From DASQDT01 sp036380435 (GTDB taxonomy: Bacteria > Acidobacteriota > Blastocatellia > Pyrinomonadales > Pyrinomonadaceae): a stretch of 8,802 bases of DNA. The position numbers and the translations under genes were made by a program. Below are positions 1-8,544 of the stretch, one piece after another. Within the stretch, counting starts at the first letter, position 1, and the number at the start of each line of letters is the position of its first letter. The stretch covers positions 1-8,802 of the forward strand of contig DASVES010000310.1 of assembly GCA_036380435.1 (NCBI GenBank), read 5' to 3'. The notes beneath the pieces are model-generated. The model had not been told where the DNA came from and made no database searches. It saw only the letters and a list, made by a program, of their open reading frames with translations.

Positions 1-198
1 CCCCGCCCCCGTGGCGATCATCTCGATGGCGCAGCAGGCCAGTCCGAACGTCATCGGCCACAGCGCCGACTTGCGCGCCCAGTTCACCGTGTCGCGCACC
101 GGCTTCAGGTTCATCACCGGCGCCCCGACCTTCAGCCGCAGCGAGTTGAAGATCGAATCGACCGTCGTGAGTACGATGCCTTCGGGATGCTCAGCCAT
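1..198 (-). CDS. nuoB: NADH-quinone oxidoreductase subunit B (5' part only)
   Basis: Reading leftwards from the ATG at 198, the 66 visible codons give MAEHPEGIVLTTVDSIFNSL followed by a WARKSALWPMTFGLACCAIE stretch and IATGAG. The tandem cysteines in GLACCAIEM (about residues 54-62) are the family signature. They supply two of the ligands of the N2 4Fe-4S cluster, which passes electrons to quinone in the peripheral arm of complex I. The rest of the protein, including the other two ligand cysteines, lies beyond the window edge. nuoA is immediately upstream on the same strand, which is the normal nuo order. The spacer between them is 89 bp and filled by a heptamer hairpin; in many genomes nuoA and nuoB nearly touch. 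No strong Shine-Dalgarno is visible before the ATG (CACCTGAAT). Identification is secure from motif plus synteny. Confidence 0.95.
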   Translation of the reverse strand, partial: MAEHPEGIVLTTVDSIFNSLRLKVGAPVMNLKPVRDTVNWARKSALWPMTFGLACCAIEMIATGAG

Positions 199-204
199 AT
201 TCAG

Positions 205-282
205 GTGATGAGTGATAAGTGATGAGTGATGAGAAGGATAAGACGGGGTTTGTCTTATCACTTATCACTTATCACATATCAC
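205..282. repeat. Heptamer-built inverted repeat between nuoA and nuoB (GTGATAA family)
   Basis: The left arm (205-244) reads as units GTGATGA, GTGATAA, GTGATGA, GTGATGA and then GAAGGATAAGAC. The right arm (252-282), read on the other strand, is GTGATAT, GTGATAA, GTGATAA, GTGATAAGAC. The arms pair apart from a 9-nt extra piece in the left arm and a few G/A changes, leaving a 7-nt loop (GGGGTTT). It occupies nearly the whole nuoA-nuoB gap, so it would form a long hairpin inside the nuo transcript. The right arm shares a 22-bp stretch of (CTTATCA)n phase with the repeat at 6671-6767. There are no spacers, no ORF of its own and no recognisable transposase link. Confidence 0.85.
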
Positions 283-287
283 GCCTC

Positions 288-713
288 TCATGCCCACTCT
301 AAGGCGCCCTTGCGCCAGGCGTAGTAGTAGCCGACGACGAGGATGCCGAGGAAGACGAACATCTCGATGAGGGCGAATTTGGTGAAAGAAAAGTCCTCGC
401 CCATGAAGATGATTGCCCACGGGAGGAGGAAGATTGTCTCCACATCGAAGATGAGAAAGAGCATGGCGACGATGTAGTAGCGCACGGTGAAGCGGTCGTG
501 CGCCTCGGTCACGGGGTCGATGCCACACTCGTAGGGGCGCATCTTCGCCTTCTGCCAGAGGCTCGGACGGACGACGCGGCCGAGGAGGATCGGCAGCACG
601 GGGAAGATGATGGCGAAGACGAAAAAGATCATCACCGGCCAGTAGGCCGTGACGGGGCCGCCCGCGGTCGAGGCGGTGGCGGACGTAGCTTGCAGGAGAA
701 TCGCGCTCGTCAT
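288..713 (-). CDS. nuoA: NADH-quinone oxidoreductase subunit A
   Basis: A 141-residue membrane subunit of complex I (NDH-1). Three hydrophobic segments are visible at about residues 24-47, 76-103 and 111-134. The long cytoplasm-proximal loop carries the family signature YECGIDP (61-67) and the second helix begins RFTVRYYIVAMLFLIFDVET. D90 and E92 of FDVE correspond to the acidic pair known to matter in E. coli NuoA. NuoA packs at the junction of the peripheral and membrane arms near the quinone channel. Length fits the family, which is about 120-145 aa with a variable N-terminus. It is the first nuo gene here, with a strong promoter about 50 bp upstream, and nuoB follows. No clear Shine-Dalgarno precedes the ATG, but a start here leaves the right length before the first helix. 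Confidence 0.96.
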   Translation of the reverse strand: MTSAILLQATSATASTAGGPVTAYWPVMIFFVFAIIFPVLPILLGRVVRPSLWQKAKMRPYECGIDPVTEAHDRFTVRYYIVAMLFLIFDVETIFLLPWAIIFMGEDFSFTKFALIEMFVFLGILVVGYYYAWRKGALEWA

Positions 714-760
714 GGTCAGGTGTAAACCCCGGCGCGCCGTCGGATGTCGGAACGCTCGTG

Positions 761-789
761 ATTCTAGGCAGCCGCGCGTTATGTGTCAA
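761..789 (-). promoter_or_regulatory. Sigma-70 promoter of the nuo operon
   Basis: On the minus strand a perfect TTGACA (-35, 789-784) is followed by a 17-bp spacer and TAGAAT (-10, 766-761). The match is near consensus in both hexamers and spacing. Transcription would begin near 754, giving a leader of about 40 nt before the nuoA ATG at 713. It lies in the 126-bp gap after the MoaB-like gene, so the nuo genes need not depend on readthrough from carB. Confidence 0.8.
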
Positions 790-839
790 CAAACATTACT
801 GCCGGGCCGGCCTCCGCGTTGATGGGAGCGACGCTTCTT

Positions 840-1355
840 TCAGGCGCGGCTTTCTCGGTGGGAGCCGTCGTCGCGCCCGGCGAGCAGGGCGACGGCGTGG
901 GCGAGGACGGGGCGGATGACCTCGAAGCACTCGCGCACGCCCGCGGGCGACCCCGGCAGGTTGATGATGAGGGCGCCGGAGCGCACACCGCACACGCCGC
1001 GCGAGAGCATGGCCGTCGGCGTCTTGGCGAGCGTTCCGGCGCGCATCGCCTCGGCAAGTCCCGGCGCTTCTCGCTCGATGGCCTCGCGCGTCGCCTCGGG
1101 CGTGTTGTCGCGCGGAGTGAGGCCGGTGCCGCCGGTCGTCACGACGAGATTAACTTCCGCGCGGTCGGCGTGTGTCCGCAAAGCTTCGGCCAGCGGTTCG
1201 AGGTCGTCCGCCAAAACCTCGTGCGCCACCACTTCAGCGCCCGCCTCGCGCAGCAGACGGGCCAGCGCCTCGCCCGACACGTCCTCACGCACGCCGCGCG
1301 CGCAAGCGTCGCTCACCGTGATGACGACCGCCCTAATCTGGACAGGAGAGTTCAA
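840..1355 (-). CDS. moaB: MogA/MoaB-family molybdopterin biosynthesis protein
   Basis: A 171-residue single-domain protein of the MoCF-biosynthesis fold, which binds molybdopterin; MogA-type members adenylylate it before molybdenum insertion. The core motif VVTTGGTGLTPRDNTPEAT sits at residues 71-89, and INLPGSPAGVRECFEVI at 131-147 is the second conserved block. The N-terminal strand is IRAVVITVSDAC with conserved S15-D16. MogA and MoaB cannot be separated by eye. The only start giving the complete first strand is a TTG at 1355-1353, and that TTG lies inside a TTCAAAG-type heptamer; residues 2-4 (NSP) are also encoded by the repeat element. No Shine-Dalgarno is visible, so the original start may have been displaced. 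It lies 52 bp downstream of carB on the same strand. No other molybdenum-cofactor gene is in the window. Confidence 0.88.
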   Translation of the reverse strand: MNSPVQIRAVVITVSDACARGVREDVSGEALARLLREAGAEVVAHEVLADDLEPLAEALRTHADRAEVNLVVTTGGTGLTPRDNTPEATREAIEREAPGLAEAMRAGTLAKTPTAMLSRGVCGVRSGALIINLPGSPAGVRECFEVIRPVLAHAVALLAGRDDGSHRESRA

Positions 1356-1407
1356 AGTTCAAAGTCGAAAGTTCAAAGCCGGAGGTTCAAAGTTCAAAGT
1401 TTGTAGT

Positions 1408-4662
<3,255 letters not shown>

Positions 4663-4665
4663 CTA

Positions 4666-4692
4666 TCAAGCGTCGGAACCGATTGTGGTCAT
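4666..4692 (-). other. Possible 8-codon leader ORF upstream of carB
   Basis: On the minus strand an ATG at 4692 opens MTTIGSDA and ends in TGA TAG immediately before, and in frame with, the carB ATG. Ribosomes finishing this ORF would sit on the carB start, which has no Shine-Dalgarno of its own. The leader ORF also lacks one and contains no arginine or other obvious sensing codon run, so this may be chance. Confidence 0.25.
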
Positions 4693-4713
4693 TTTGGGTT
4701 ATTTTGTGGTCAT
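4683..4713. promoter_or_regulatory. Three phased 10-bp direct repeats in the carB control region
   Basis: TTGTGGTCAT occurs exactly at 4683-4692 and again at 4704-4713, 21 bp apart, with the related TTGGGTTAT at 4694-4702 between them. Spacing of 10-11 bp puts all three on one face of the helix, the usual geometry of a cooperative operator. They begin just downstream of the carB -10 candidate and overlap the expected transcription start. The binding protein is unknown. Confidence 0.4.
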
Positions 4714-4716
4714 GGC

Positions 4717-4722
4717 ATTATA
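4717..4722 (-). promoter_or_regulatory. Candidate -10 box of the carB promoter
   Basis: A perfect TATAAT on the minus strand, about 55 bp before the carB ATG. No convincing -35 is seen at 16-18 bp (TTCGTT is the best), so it may need an activator. The start of transcription would fall near 4710, inside the direct repeats. Confidence 0.45.
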
Positions 4723-4843
4723 CATAACGACCCGATGGAGAACGAACCGCCCTCCACTCGGCGAAGTGCGGACGACGACCGTCGGCAACGATGCTTGATG
4801 ATGATTCCAAACCTCACGCGCGGACGGAGAAGGAGTTTGAGAT

Positions 4844-5434
4844 ATGGCCGCCAACCCGGAGCGACGCTACACGTTGGAAGAATATTTCGAGCTGGAGCGC
4901 AAATCCGAAGAAAGGTTTGAATTCTGGGGCGGCGAAATCTTTTGCATGAGCGGCGTCAGCCCGGAGCATGACCAGATAGAATCGAATCTCAACTACCACC
5001 TCAGAGCAAAACTCGCAGGGCGTAGTTGTCGCGTCTTTCTGGCTAATATGCGAATCAAGGTTCCGGCCGCCCCGCCTTACCGCTATGCGGACTTGTCGGC
5101 CCTGTGCGGCGAACCGAAATTTGAAGAGATCGGCGGCGTCGGCGCTTTGACCAACCCGGCTTTAGTCGTCGAAGTTTTGTCGCCCTCGACGGAAGCTTAC
5201 GACCGGGGCGACAAGTTCACGCATTACAAATCCATCCCGAGCTTCGGGGAATACCTGCTCGTCGCCCAGCACCGCCCACACATTACCCAGTTCGTCAGGC
5301 AGGACGACGGCTCCTGGGTCTACAAAGAGTTTAACGACCTCGGAGAGTCTCTGAAACTGTCCTCGCTCGATTGCGAGCTGAGTCTGGGCGAGGTTTATCA
5401 GAACGTCTCCTTCAACTCGGAAGCGAGCGATTGA
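4844..5434 (+). CDS. Uma2-family PD-(D/E)XK-like nuclease-fold protein
   Basis: 196 residues with the Uma2 (DUF820) layout. An N-terminal YTLEEYFELERKSEERFEFW helix leads into GGEIFCMSG, followed by H42, the strand YRYADLSAL with D83, NPALVVEVLSPST (104-116) with E110, and DRGDKFTHYKSI with K124 and Y128. The family has a restriction-endonuclease fold and predicted metal-dependent nuclease residues. It is abundant in cyanobacteria, Acidobacteriota and Chloroflexota, but its cellular role is not established. No partner toxin, antitoxin or methyltransferase gene is next to it. The start is set by AAGGAG at 4830-4835, 8 nt before the ATG, the best ribosome binding site in the window. It is divergent from carB and convergent with the ATPase gene. 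Family assignment is secure; function is not. Confidence 0.9.
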   Translation: MAANPERRYTLEEYFELERKSEERFEFWGGEIFCMSGVSPEHDQIESNLNYHLRAKLAGRSCRVFLANMRIKVPAAPPYRYADLSALCGEPKFEEIGGVGALTNPALVVEVLSPSTEAYDRGDKFTHYKSIPSFGEYLLVAQHRPHITQFVRQDDGSWVYKEFNDLGESLKLSSLDCELSLGEVYQNVSFNSEASD

Positions 5435-5475
5435 ACTTCTTTTCCAAACCATTAAGCATCCGCCCGTTTCATCAA

Positions 5476-5563
5476 TGTAGGGGCAGGGCTTGTCCGCGGC
5501 CCTCGTTCACGATTCATACAACGTGGAATCAATCGTACCTACAGGGACAGCCATGCCCCTACA
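5476..5563. repeat. MITE-like palindromic element
   Basis: Perfect 10-bp terminal inverted repeats TGTAGGGGCA (5476-5485) and TGCCCCTACA (5554-5563) bound an 88-bp segment. Pairing continues imperfectly inward (GGGCTTGTCC against GGGACAGCC), and a nested hairpin ACGATT (5509-5514) / AATCGT (5531-5536) sits in the centre. No coding capacity or clear target-site duplication is seen. It fills much of the 205-bp gap between the convergent Uma2 and ATPase genes and might also stop transcription there, though no T-tract is evident. Confidence 0.7.
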
Positions 5564-5639
5564 GATGACACGGGCGCGAGTTGCTCTGAGTTGGCGAGAG
5601 TGTTTTGCCGGAGGGATTGACGGGTCGAAGCGTCTCACT

Positions 5640-6563
5640 TCAGCGGATGCCGGAGTCGAGGGTCTTGCGGTAGTCGTCGCCGTCGATGTGGACGGACTTG
5701 CACATCTCGTAGAGGCGCGAGCGGAGGCGGACGCCGACGCGGTCTTCCAGCGTCTCGTCCTTGGGGTCGCGGCGGGCGTCGAGGTAGTTGGTGGTGAAGA
5801 CGGTGAGCTTCTTGTCGTTGTAGCGCGTGTTGATGATCTGCATCATCGTGTCGCGCACCCAGTCGGTCGGCTTCGACGCGCCGAGTTCATCGAGCACGAG
5901 CACTTCGGCCTGATAGACCGGCGCCAGAACCCTCAGCTCGGAGTTCTTCGAGATGGGGTTGTAGGAATCCTGAATCTCCTTGAGGAGCGAGCCGAACTCG
6001 TAGAACAGGCACGGCACGCCCTTCTCCAGCAAGCCGTGGAGGATGGCGACGGCGAGGTGCGTCTTGCCGACGCCGACCGGCCCCGTAAAGAGCAGGCCGC
6101 GCTCTACGGCCGGGTAGTCGCGCACGAGTCGGAAGGCGTAGTTGAACGCCTTGAGCTGCGAGCCGTTGTTGGGGAGTGGGTAGTAGTTCTGGAGCGAGCA
6201 CGGCTCCTTGCGCGGCGGCGCCGGCTCGCGGTAGCGGCGCGGGATGCGCGCGGCGTCCACGAGCTTCTGCGACTGCCCGCCCGTGCGGCACTGGCAGCGG
6301 CGCGCGCCCCGTCCGGGGACGACCTCGTGGCCGGTGCCGAAGCAGAGCGGGCAGACTTGCGGCGCTTCCTGACCACCCGGCGCGCGCGTCGGCGACGGCG
6401 CAGTGTCGGAGACAGACTCCTCCCTGTCGGGCACGGCGAAGAGGGGAGGATTTTTTTTCGCTTTGTCTGACGACATCTTCGGCGCTTCGGTGGCGACTGC
6501 TTTTCGTTTATTGCACGAGGCCGTGTCGGGGCGAGCTGTGCGCGTGCTTCGACGCACCCGCAC
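5640..6563 (-). CDS. DnaC/DnaI-like AAA+ ATPase, putative helicase loader
   Basis: Up to 307 residues. An N-terminal extension of about 68 residues, partly basic and low in complexity, precedes a zinc-binding motif C71-x2-C74 ... C90-x-C92. The AAA+ core follows, with Walker A GPVGVGKTH (161-169), Walker B VLVLDEL (221-227), a sensor-1 TTN (257-259) and an arginine-rich VGVRLRSRLYEM (276-287). This matches the DnaC/DnaI/IstB group (COG1484), which loads the replicative helicase or assists IS21 transposase. The zinc motif and absence of an istA neighbour favour a chromosomal loader. The longest frame begins with GTG at 6563, directly after an in-frame TGA and 33 nt from the predicted transcription start. 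ATG codon 30 (6476) is an alternative start; neither has a good Shine-Dalgarno. Confidence 0.88.
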   Translation of the reverse strand: MRVRRSTRTARPDTASCNKRKAVATEAPKMSSDKAKKNPPLFAVPDREESVSDTAPSPTRAPGGQEAPQVCPLCFGTGHEVVPGRGARRCQCRTGGQSQKLVDAARIPRRYREPAPPRKEPCSLQNYYPLPNNGSQLKAFNYAFRLVRDYPAVERGLLFTGPVGVGKTHLAVAILHGLLEKGVPCLFYEFGSLLKEIQDSYNPISKNSELRVLAPVYQAEVLVLDELGASKPTDWVRDTMMQIINTRYNDKKLTVFTTNYLDARRDPKDETLEDRVGVRLRSRLYEMCKSVHIDGDDYRKTLDSGIR

Positions 6564-6602
6564 TCAAAATCCGGTCACGCGAGCGCGGGCGAAGCGTGCG
6601 GG

Positions 6603-6630
6603 ATTATAGCATCCGAAAAGTAGATTGCAA
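6603..6630 (-). promoter_or_regulatory. Promoter of the DnaC-like gene
   Basis: On the minus strand TTGCAA (6630-6625) is followed by a 16-bp spacer and TATAAT (6608-6603), preceded by TGC, i.e. an extended -10 (TGnTATAAT). Transcription would start near 6596. It lies downstream of the terminator-like hairpin, so the ATPase gene looks like its own transcription unit. Confidence 0.7.
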
Positions 6631-6663
6631 GGCCGTCTTTCCGGGCGACGGATTTCCACAGGT

Positions 6664-6767
6664 GGAAAACAAAAGGCGGTGATCAGTGATGAGTGATAAG
6701 TGATAAGAGAAAGCAACCGTCATGTCATTTCTTATCACTTATCACTTATCACTGATCACCGCCTTTT
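6664..6767 (-). terminator. Intrinsic terminator with heptamer-repeat stem
   Basis: The arms 6671-6707 and 6731-6767 are 37 bp each and complementary at 36 positions, with a 23-nt loop. Each arm is AAAAGGCGGTGATCA followed by GTGATAA/GTGATGA-type heptamers. Read on the minus strand, the stem starts on the last bases of the secreted-protein stop codon and ends CCGCCTTTTGTTTT, a GC-rich base followed by T-rich sequence. This is the form of an intrinsic terminator for the gene at 6767-7672. The heptamer part of the stem is the same repeat family as at 205-282. Confidence 0.7.
6671..6767. repeat. Heptamer-built inverted repeat (GTGATAA family), second copy
   Basis: The heptamer section of each arm reads GTGATCA, GTGATGA or GTGATAA, GTGATAA, GTGATAA(G). 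The right arm shares a 22-bp identical stretch with the copy in the nuoA-nuoB gap. Unlike that copy, it is flanked by an additional GGCGG/CCGCC clamp and A/T runs that belong to the terminator. The single arm-to-arm mismatch indicates recent origin or active homogenisation. Confidence 0.85.
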
Positions 6768-7672
6768 CAGCATCCGCCTCCGCCGCCCTGATAGACGACG
6801 CGCCACGCGCCGCGCTGTTTCTTGTAGATGAAGTAGTCGTGGCTCTCGTAGTAGATGCCCTGCACGATGACTTCGGCGGCGCCGTCGCCGTCGAGGTCGA
6901 GCACGTCCACGAGGCGGCGATAGTGGGAGTCGGCCTCCGCTCCGTGGTGGAACCAGTCGAGGGTCACGGCGAAGTCGTCGATGCCCGGCTCGGCGATGAG
7001 CAGGAGCGCGTCCTCGACGCCGAACTCGCCCGTGATAATGAAAGAGCCGATGAGTTCGGCGCGGCCGTCGCCGTTGAGGTCTGCGGCCGTGAGGTTGTTC
7101 GTCTCCATCTTCGCGACGCGCGCGGCCGCGACCTTGTTCCGGCCGAAGGCGCGGCGGGCGAGTTCGAGCGCGGCGGTACGCTCCGCATCGGTGGGTGCGC
7201 GGCGTGTGCCCTTGCCTCGGCCGAGCGCGGCGGAGTTGGTGGCGAGCGCCGCCACCTGTCCGCCGAGGCGCGCGGAGGTCTGCAATGTGACACTCGCCTC
7301 CATGCCGACGCAGCCCGGTTCGAGGTACTTCCGAACCTCGACCGACCCCGCCTCGCCCCCGCCAAATAGCACACGGAACTTCCGGCCCGGCCGGTAGAAG
7401 TCCCTGACGAAGCGTTTGAAGCGCGCCGTTTCAAGGGGAGTGTCGCCGCCGAGCGGCGGCGCCGCGTAGCGTCCGCCGGAGATGACGGCGACCGGGTCGA
7501 TCTGCGCCTCCGCTTCGTACTTCTGCACGGCGAAGACGACCGTCTGCTCCGCGCCGGCCGTCTTGCGCGCGGCGGCGTCGCGCTGTCCCTGGGCCGCGGC
7601 GGCGGCGGATATAAAAATGGCCGCCGTGAGGGCGACCAGACTGGCGTGCGTTTTCGTCGGCGACGTTCTCAT
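6767..7672 (-). CDS. Secreted protein with two FG-GAP-type Asp/Gly loops
   Basis: 301 residues from the ATG at 7672. That start is chosen because AGGTG (7685-7681) sits 8 nt upstream and because it opens directly into a signal peptide: MRTSPTKTHA, then a hydrophobic stretch ending AAAAAQG (cleavage near residue 28). A longer frame starting at 7726 would put hydrophilic residues ahead of the signal and overlap the upstream gene. The mature protein has two loops of the FG-GAP/VCBS or EF-hand-like type, AADLNGDGRAEL (about 196-207) and LDLDGDGAAEV (about 258-268), which in known families bind calcium in exported proteins. The C-terminus is an unusual run of five glycines followed by cysteine. 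The middle region matches no family I recognise. Likely periplasmic or extracellular; function unknown. Confidence 0.75.
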   Translation of the reverse strand: MRTSPTKTHASLVALTAAIFISAAAAAQGQRDAAARKTAGAEQTVVFAVQKYEAEAQIDPVAVISGGRYAAPPLGGDTPLETARFKRFVRDFYRPGRKFRVLFGGGEAGSVEVRKYLEPGCVGMEASVTLQTSARLGGQVAALATNSAALGRGKGTRRAPTDAERTAALELARRAFGRNKVAAARVAKMETNNLTAADLNGDGRAELIGSFIITGEFGVEDALLLIAEPGIDDFAVTLDWFHHGAEADSHYRRLVDVLDLDGDGAAEVIVQGIYYESHDYFIYKKQRGAWRVVYQGGGGGC

Positions 7673-7700
7673 CTGTGAATCACCTGTGGCCTCGGCCCTG

Positions 7701-7850
7701 CTAGCCAACCAATTCCAGTAGCGCATAGAGGACTGCGAAGCCGGCGACGGCGAGCATCGCGATGTGCGGCCAGCGCAGCACGTAGCGGCGGCACGCGCGG
7801 CACCACAGACCGCCCATGCGTAGAGGGCGCGCGCAGTATAAACACTTCAT
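7701..7850 (-). CDS. Small zinc-ribbon and membrane-helix protein (49 aa)
   Basis: The ATG at 7850 opens a 49-codon frame ending TAG at 7703-7701. The first 20 residues are MKCLYCARPLRMGGLWCRAC, with two CxxC pairs (C3/C6 and C17/C20) spaced as in a short zinc ribbon. After RRYVLRW, a hydrophobic helix from about residue 29 to 48 would anchor the ribbon to the membrane. GGTGA lies 7 nt before the ATG as a weak ribosome binding site. The stop is only 28 bp before the ATG of the secreted FG-GAP-type protein, so the two probably form an operon. Coding is supported by the paired CxxC, the clean domain order and the operon spacing. No specific function can be named. Confidence 0.65.
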   Translation of the reverse strand: MKCLYCARPLRMGGLWCRACRRYVLRWPHIAMLAVAGFAVLYALLELVG

Positions 7851-7960
7851 CTGAAGGTCACCATATTTCCTTCATCAAGTGCGCGGTCGCCGGCGCGCGC
7901 TATCGCGCGGCGGGGCGTGTGAGACGCCTCATGTTTGTGAGGATAGCAATGAGGTATTAA

Positions 7961-7989
7961 CGGCAGAGAATGTGGTATAGTTTCTGCCG
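7961..7989. promoter_or_regulatory. Palindrome surrounding an extended -10 of the cREC-like gene
   Basis: CGGCAGA (7961-7967) and TCTGCCG (7983-7989) are a perfect 7-bp inverted repeat separated by 15 bp. The spacer contains TGG-TATAGT (-10 at 7976-7981), an extended -10 directed towards the gene at 8071; no good -35 is present. A dimeric regulator bound to the two halves would cover the -10. A leader of about 84 nt would follow, carrying a small hairpin ACGAAG (8020-8025) / CTTCGT (8032-8037). Confidence 0.45.
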
Positions 7990-8070
7990 CTGACAATCAT
8001 ACTTCATTCGGGCGCGGCGACGAAGCTTTATCTTCGTGCACCGGCGTTCGATATTTTACAGAATTACCGC

Positions 8071-8529
8071 ATGAGTATCTTTCACGGGTTGCTGGGGAGG
8101 CTCGGCATCCGAGACGCCGCCGCGCCGCCGCGCGGGCAACTCCGCGTCTTCCTCCTCGACGACGATTCACAACGCCACGACTGGTTCGCCAAGAGATTTA
8201 AGGGCGACACACTTGATGTCGCCACGGAACCGGCGCGCGCCATCGAACTGCTCTCCGAGAACCAGTACGACGCCGTCTTTCTCGATCACGACCTCCTGCC
8301 CGAACACTACTACGCCGAAGAGTTCGATGACGAGCGCACGGGCTACGCCGTCGCCAACTGGTTGGCCGCGAACCCCGAGCGGCAGTCGGCCTCGTACATC
8401 GTCGTCCACACGCGCAACGCCGACGGCGCGATGCGGATGGTCGAGATGCTCCGCCGCGTCGGCCGCCACGCCGAGTACGTCCCCTTCCCCCTACTCACGC
8501 AGAAGATCAAGAGCGCCTGGAGGCGTTAG
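8071..8529 (+). CDS. cREC-like (cyclic-phosphate processing) receiver-domain protein
   Basis: 152 residues forming one receiver-like domain after a short N-terminal segment. The first strand gives LRVFLLDDDSQRH (acidic cluster D30-D32). The next core strand is DAVFLDHDLL (D72-H73-D74), followed by TGYAVANWLAANPE and then YIVVHTRNADGAMRM (H113, T114, N116). Classical response regulators have a phospho-acceptor Asp without these histidines. The DHDL, GxxVAxWL and VHTxNxxGAxxM series instead matches the cREC group, described from comparative genomics as a receiver-derived domain predicted to process cyclic phosphates in conflict-system contexts. No histidine kinase or DNA-binding domain is present. 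No Shine-Dalgarno is visible before the ATG. A peptidase gene starts 15 bp downstream on the same strand. The family call is from memory of motifs; an atypical response regulator is the alternative. Confidence 0.7.
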   Translation: MSIFHGLLGRLGIRDAAAPPRGQLRVFLLDDDSQRHDWFAKRFKGDTLDVATEPARAIELLSENQYDAVFLDHDLLPEHYYAEEFDDERTGYAVANWLAANPERQSASYIVVHTRNADGAMRMVEMLRRVGRHAEYVPFPLLTQKIKSAWRR

Positions 8530-8544
8530 ACCCCACAGCACACC

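Noticed and set aside
265..792. A 175-codon minus-strand frame overlapping nuoA
   Set aside because: It is a shifted-frame shadow of nuoA with Arg/His/Pro-rich composition; nuoA has the complete family motifs and membrane helices.
5490..6470. A 326-codon plus-strand open frame
   Set aside because: It runs antisense to the DnaC-like gene, whose Walker A, Walker B and zinc motifs are clear; the plus-strand product has low-complexity Arg/Ala/Val composition.
5640..6563. IS21 IstB transposition helper
   Set aside because: There is no istA and no IS21-type terminal repeats, and the N-terminal zinc motif is more like a chromosomal loader; the 88-bp palindrome nearby does not flank the gene on both sides.
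6722..7369. A plus-strand frame beginning MSFLITYHLSLIT
   Set aside because: Its start is the translated heptamer repeat (LSLITYH) and the rest is antisense to the secreted FG-GAP-type protein.
7672..7726. A longer start (TTG/ATG-type, residue MRYWNWLAS) for the secreted protein
   Set aside because: It would overlap the 49-aa gene, lacks a ribosome binding site and buries the signal peptide; the ATG at 7672 has AGGTG at the right spacing.
7885..7915. GC-rich palindrome CGCGCG-CTAT-CGCGCG as a terminator or operator
   Set aside because: There is no T-tract on either strand, and alternating CG runs are expected by chance in this GC-rich divergent spacer.
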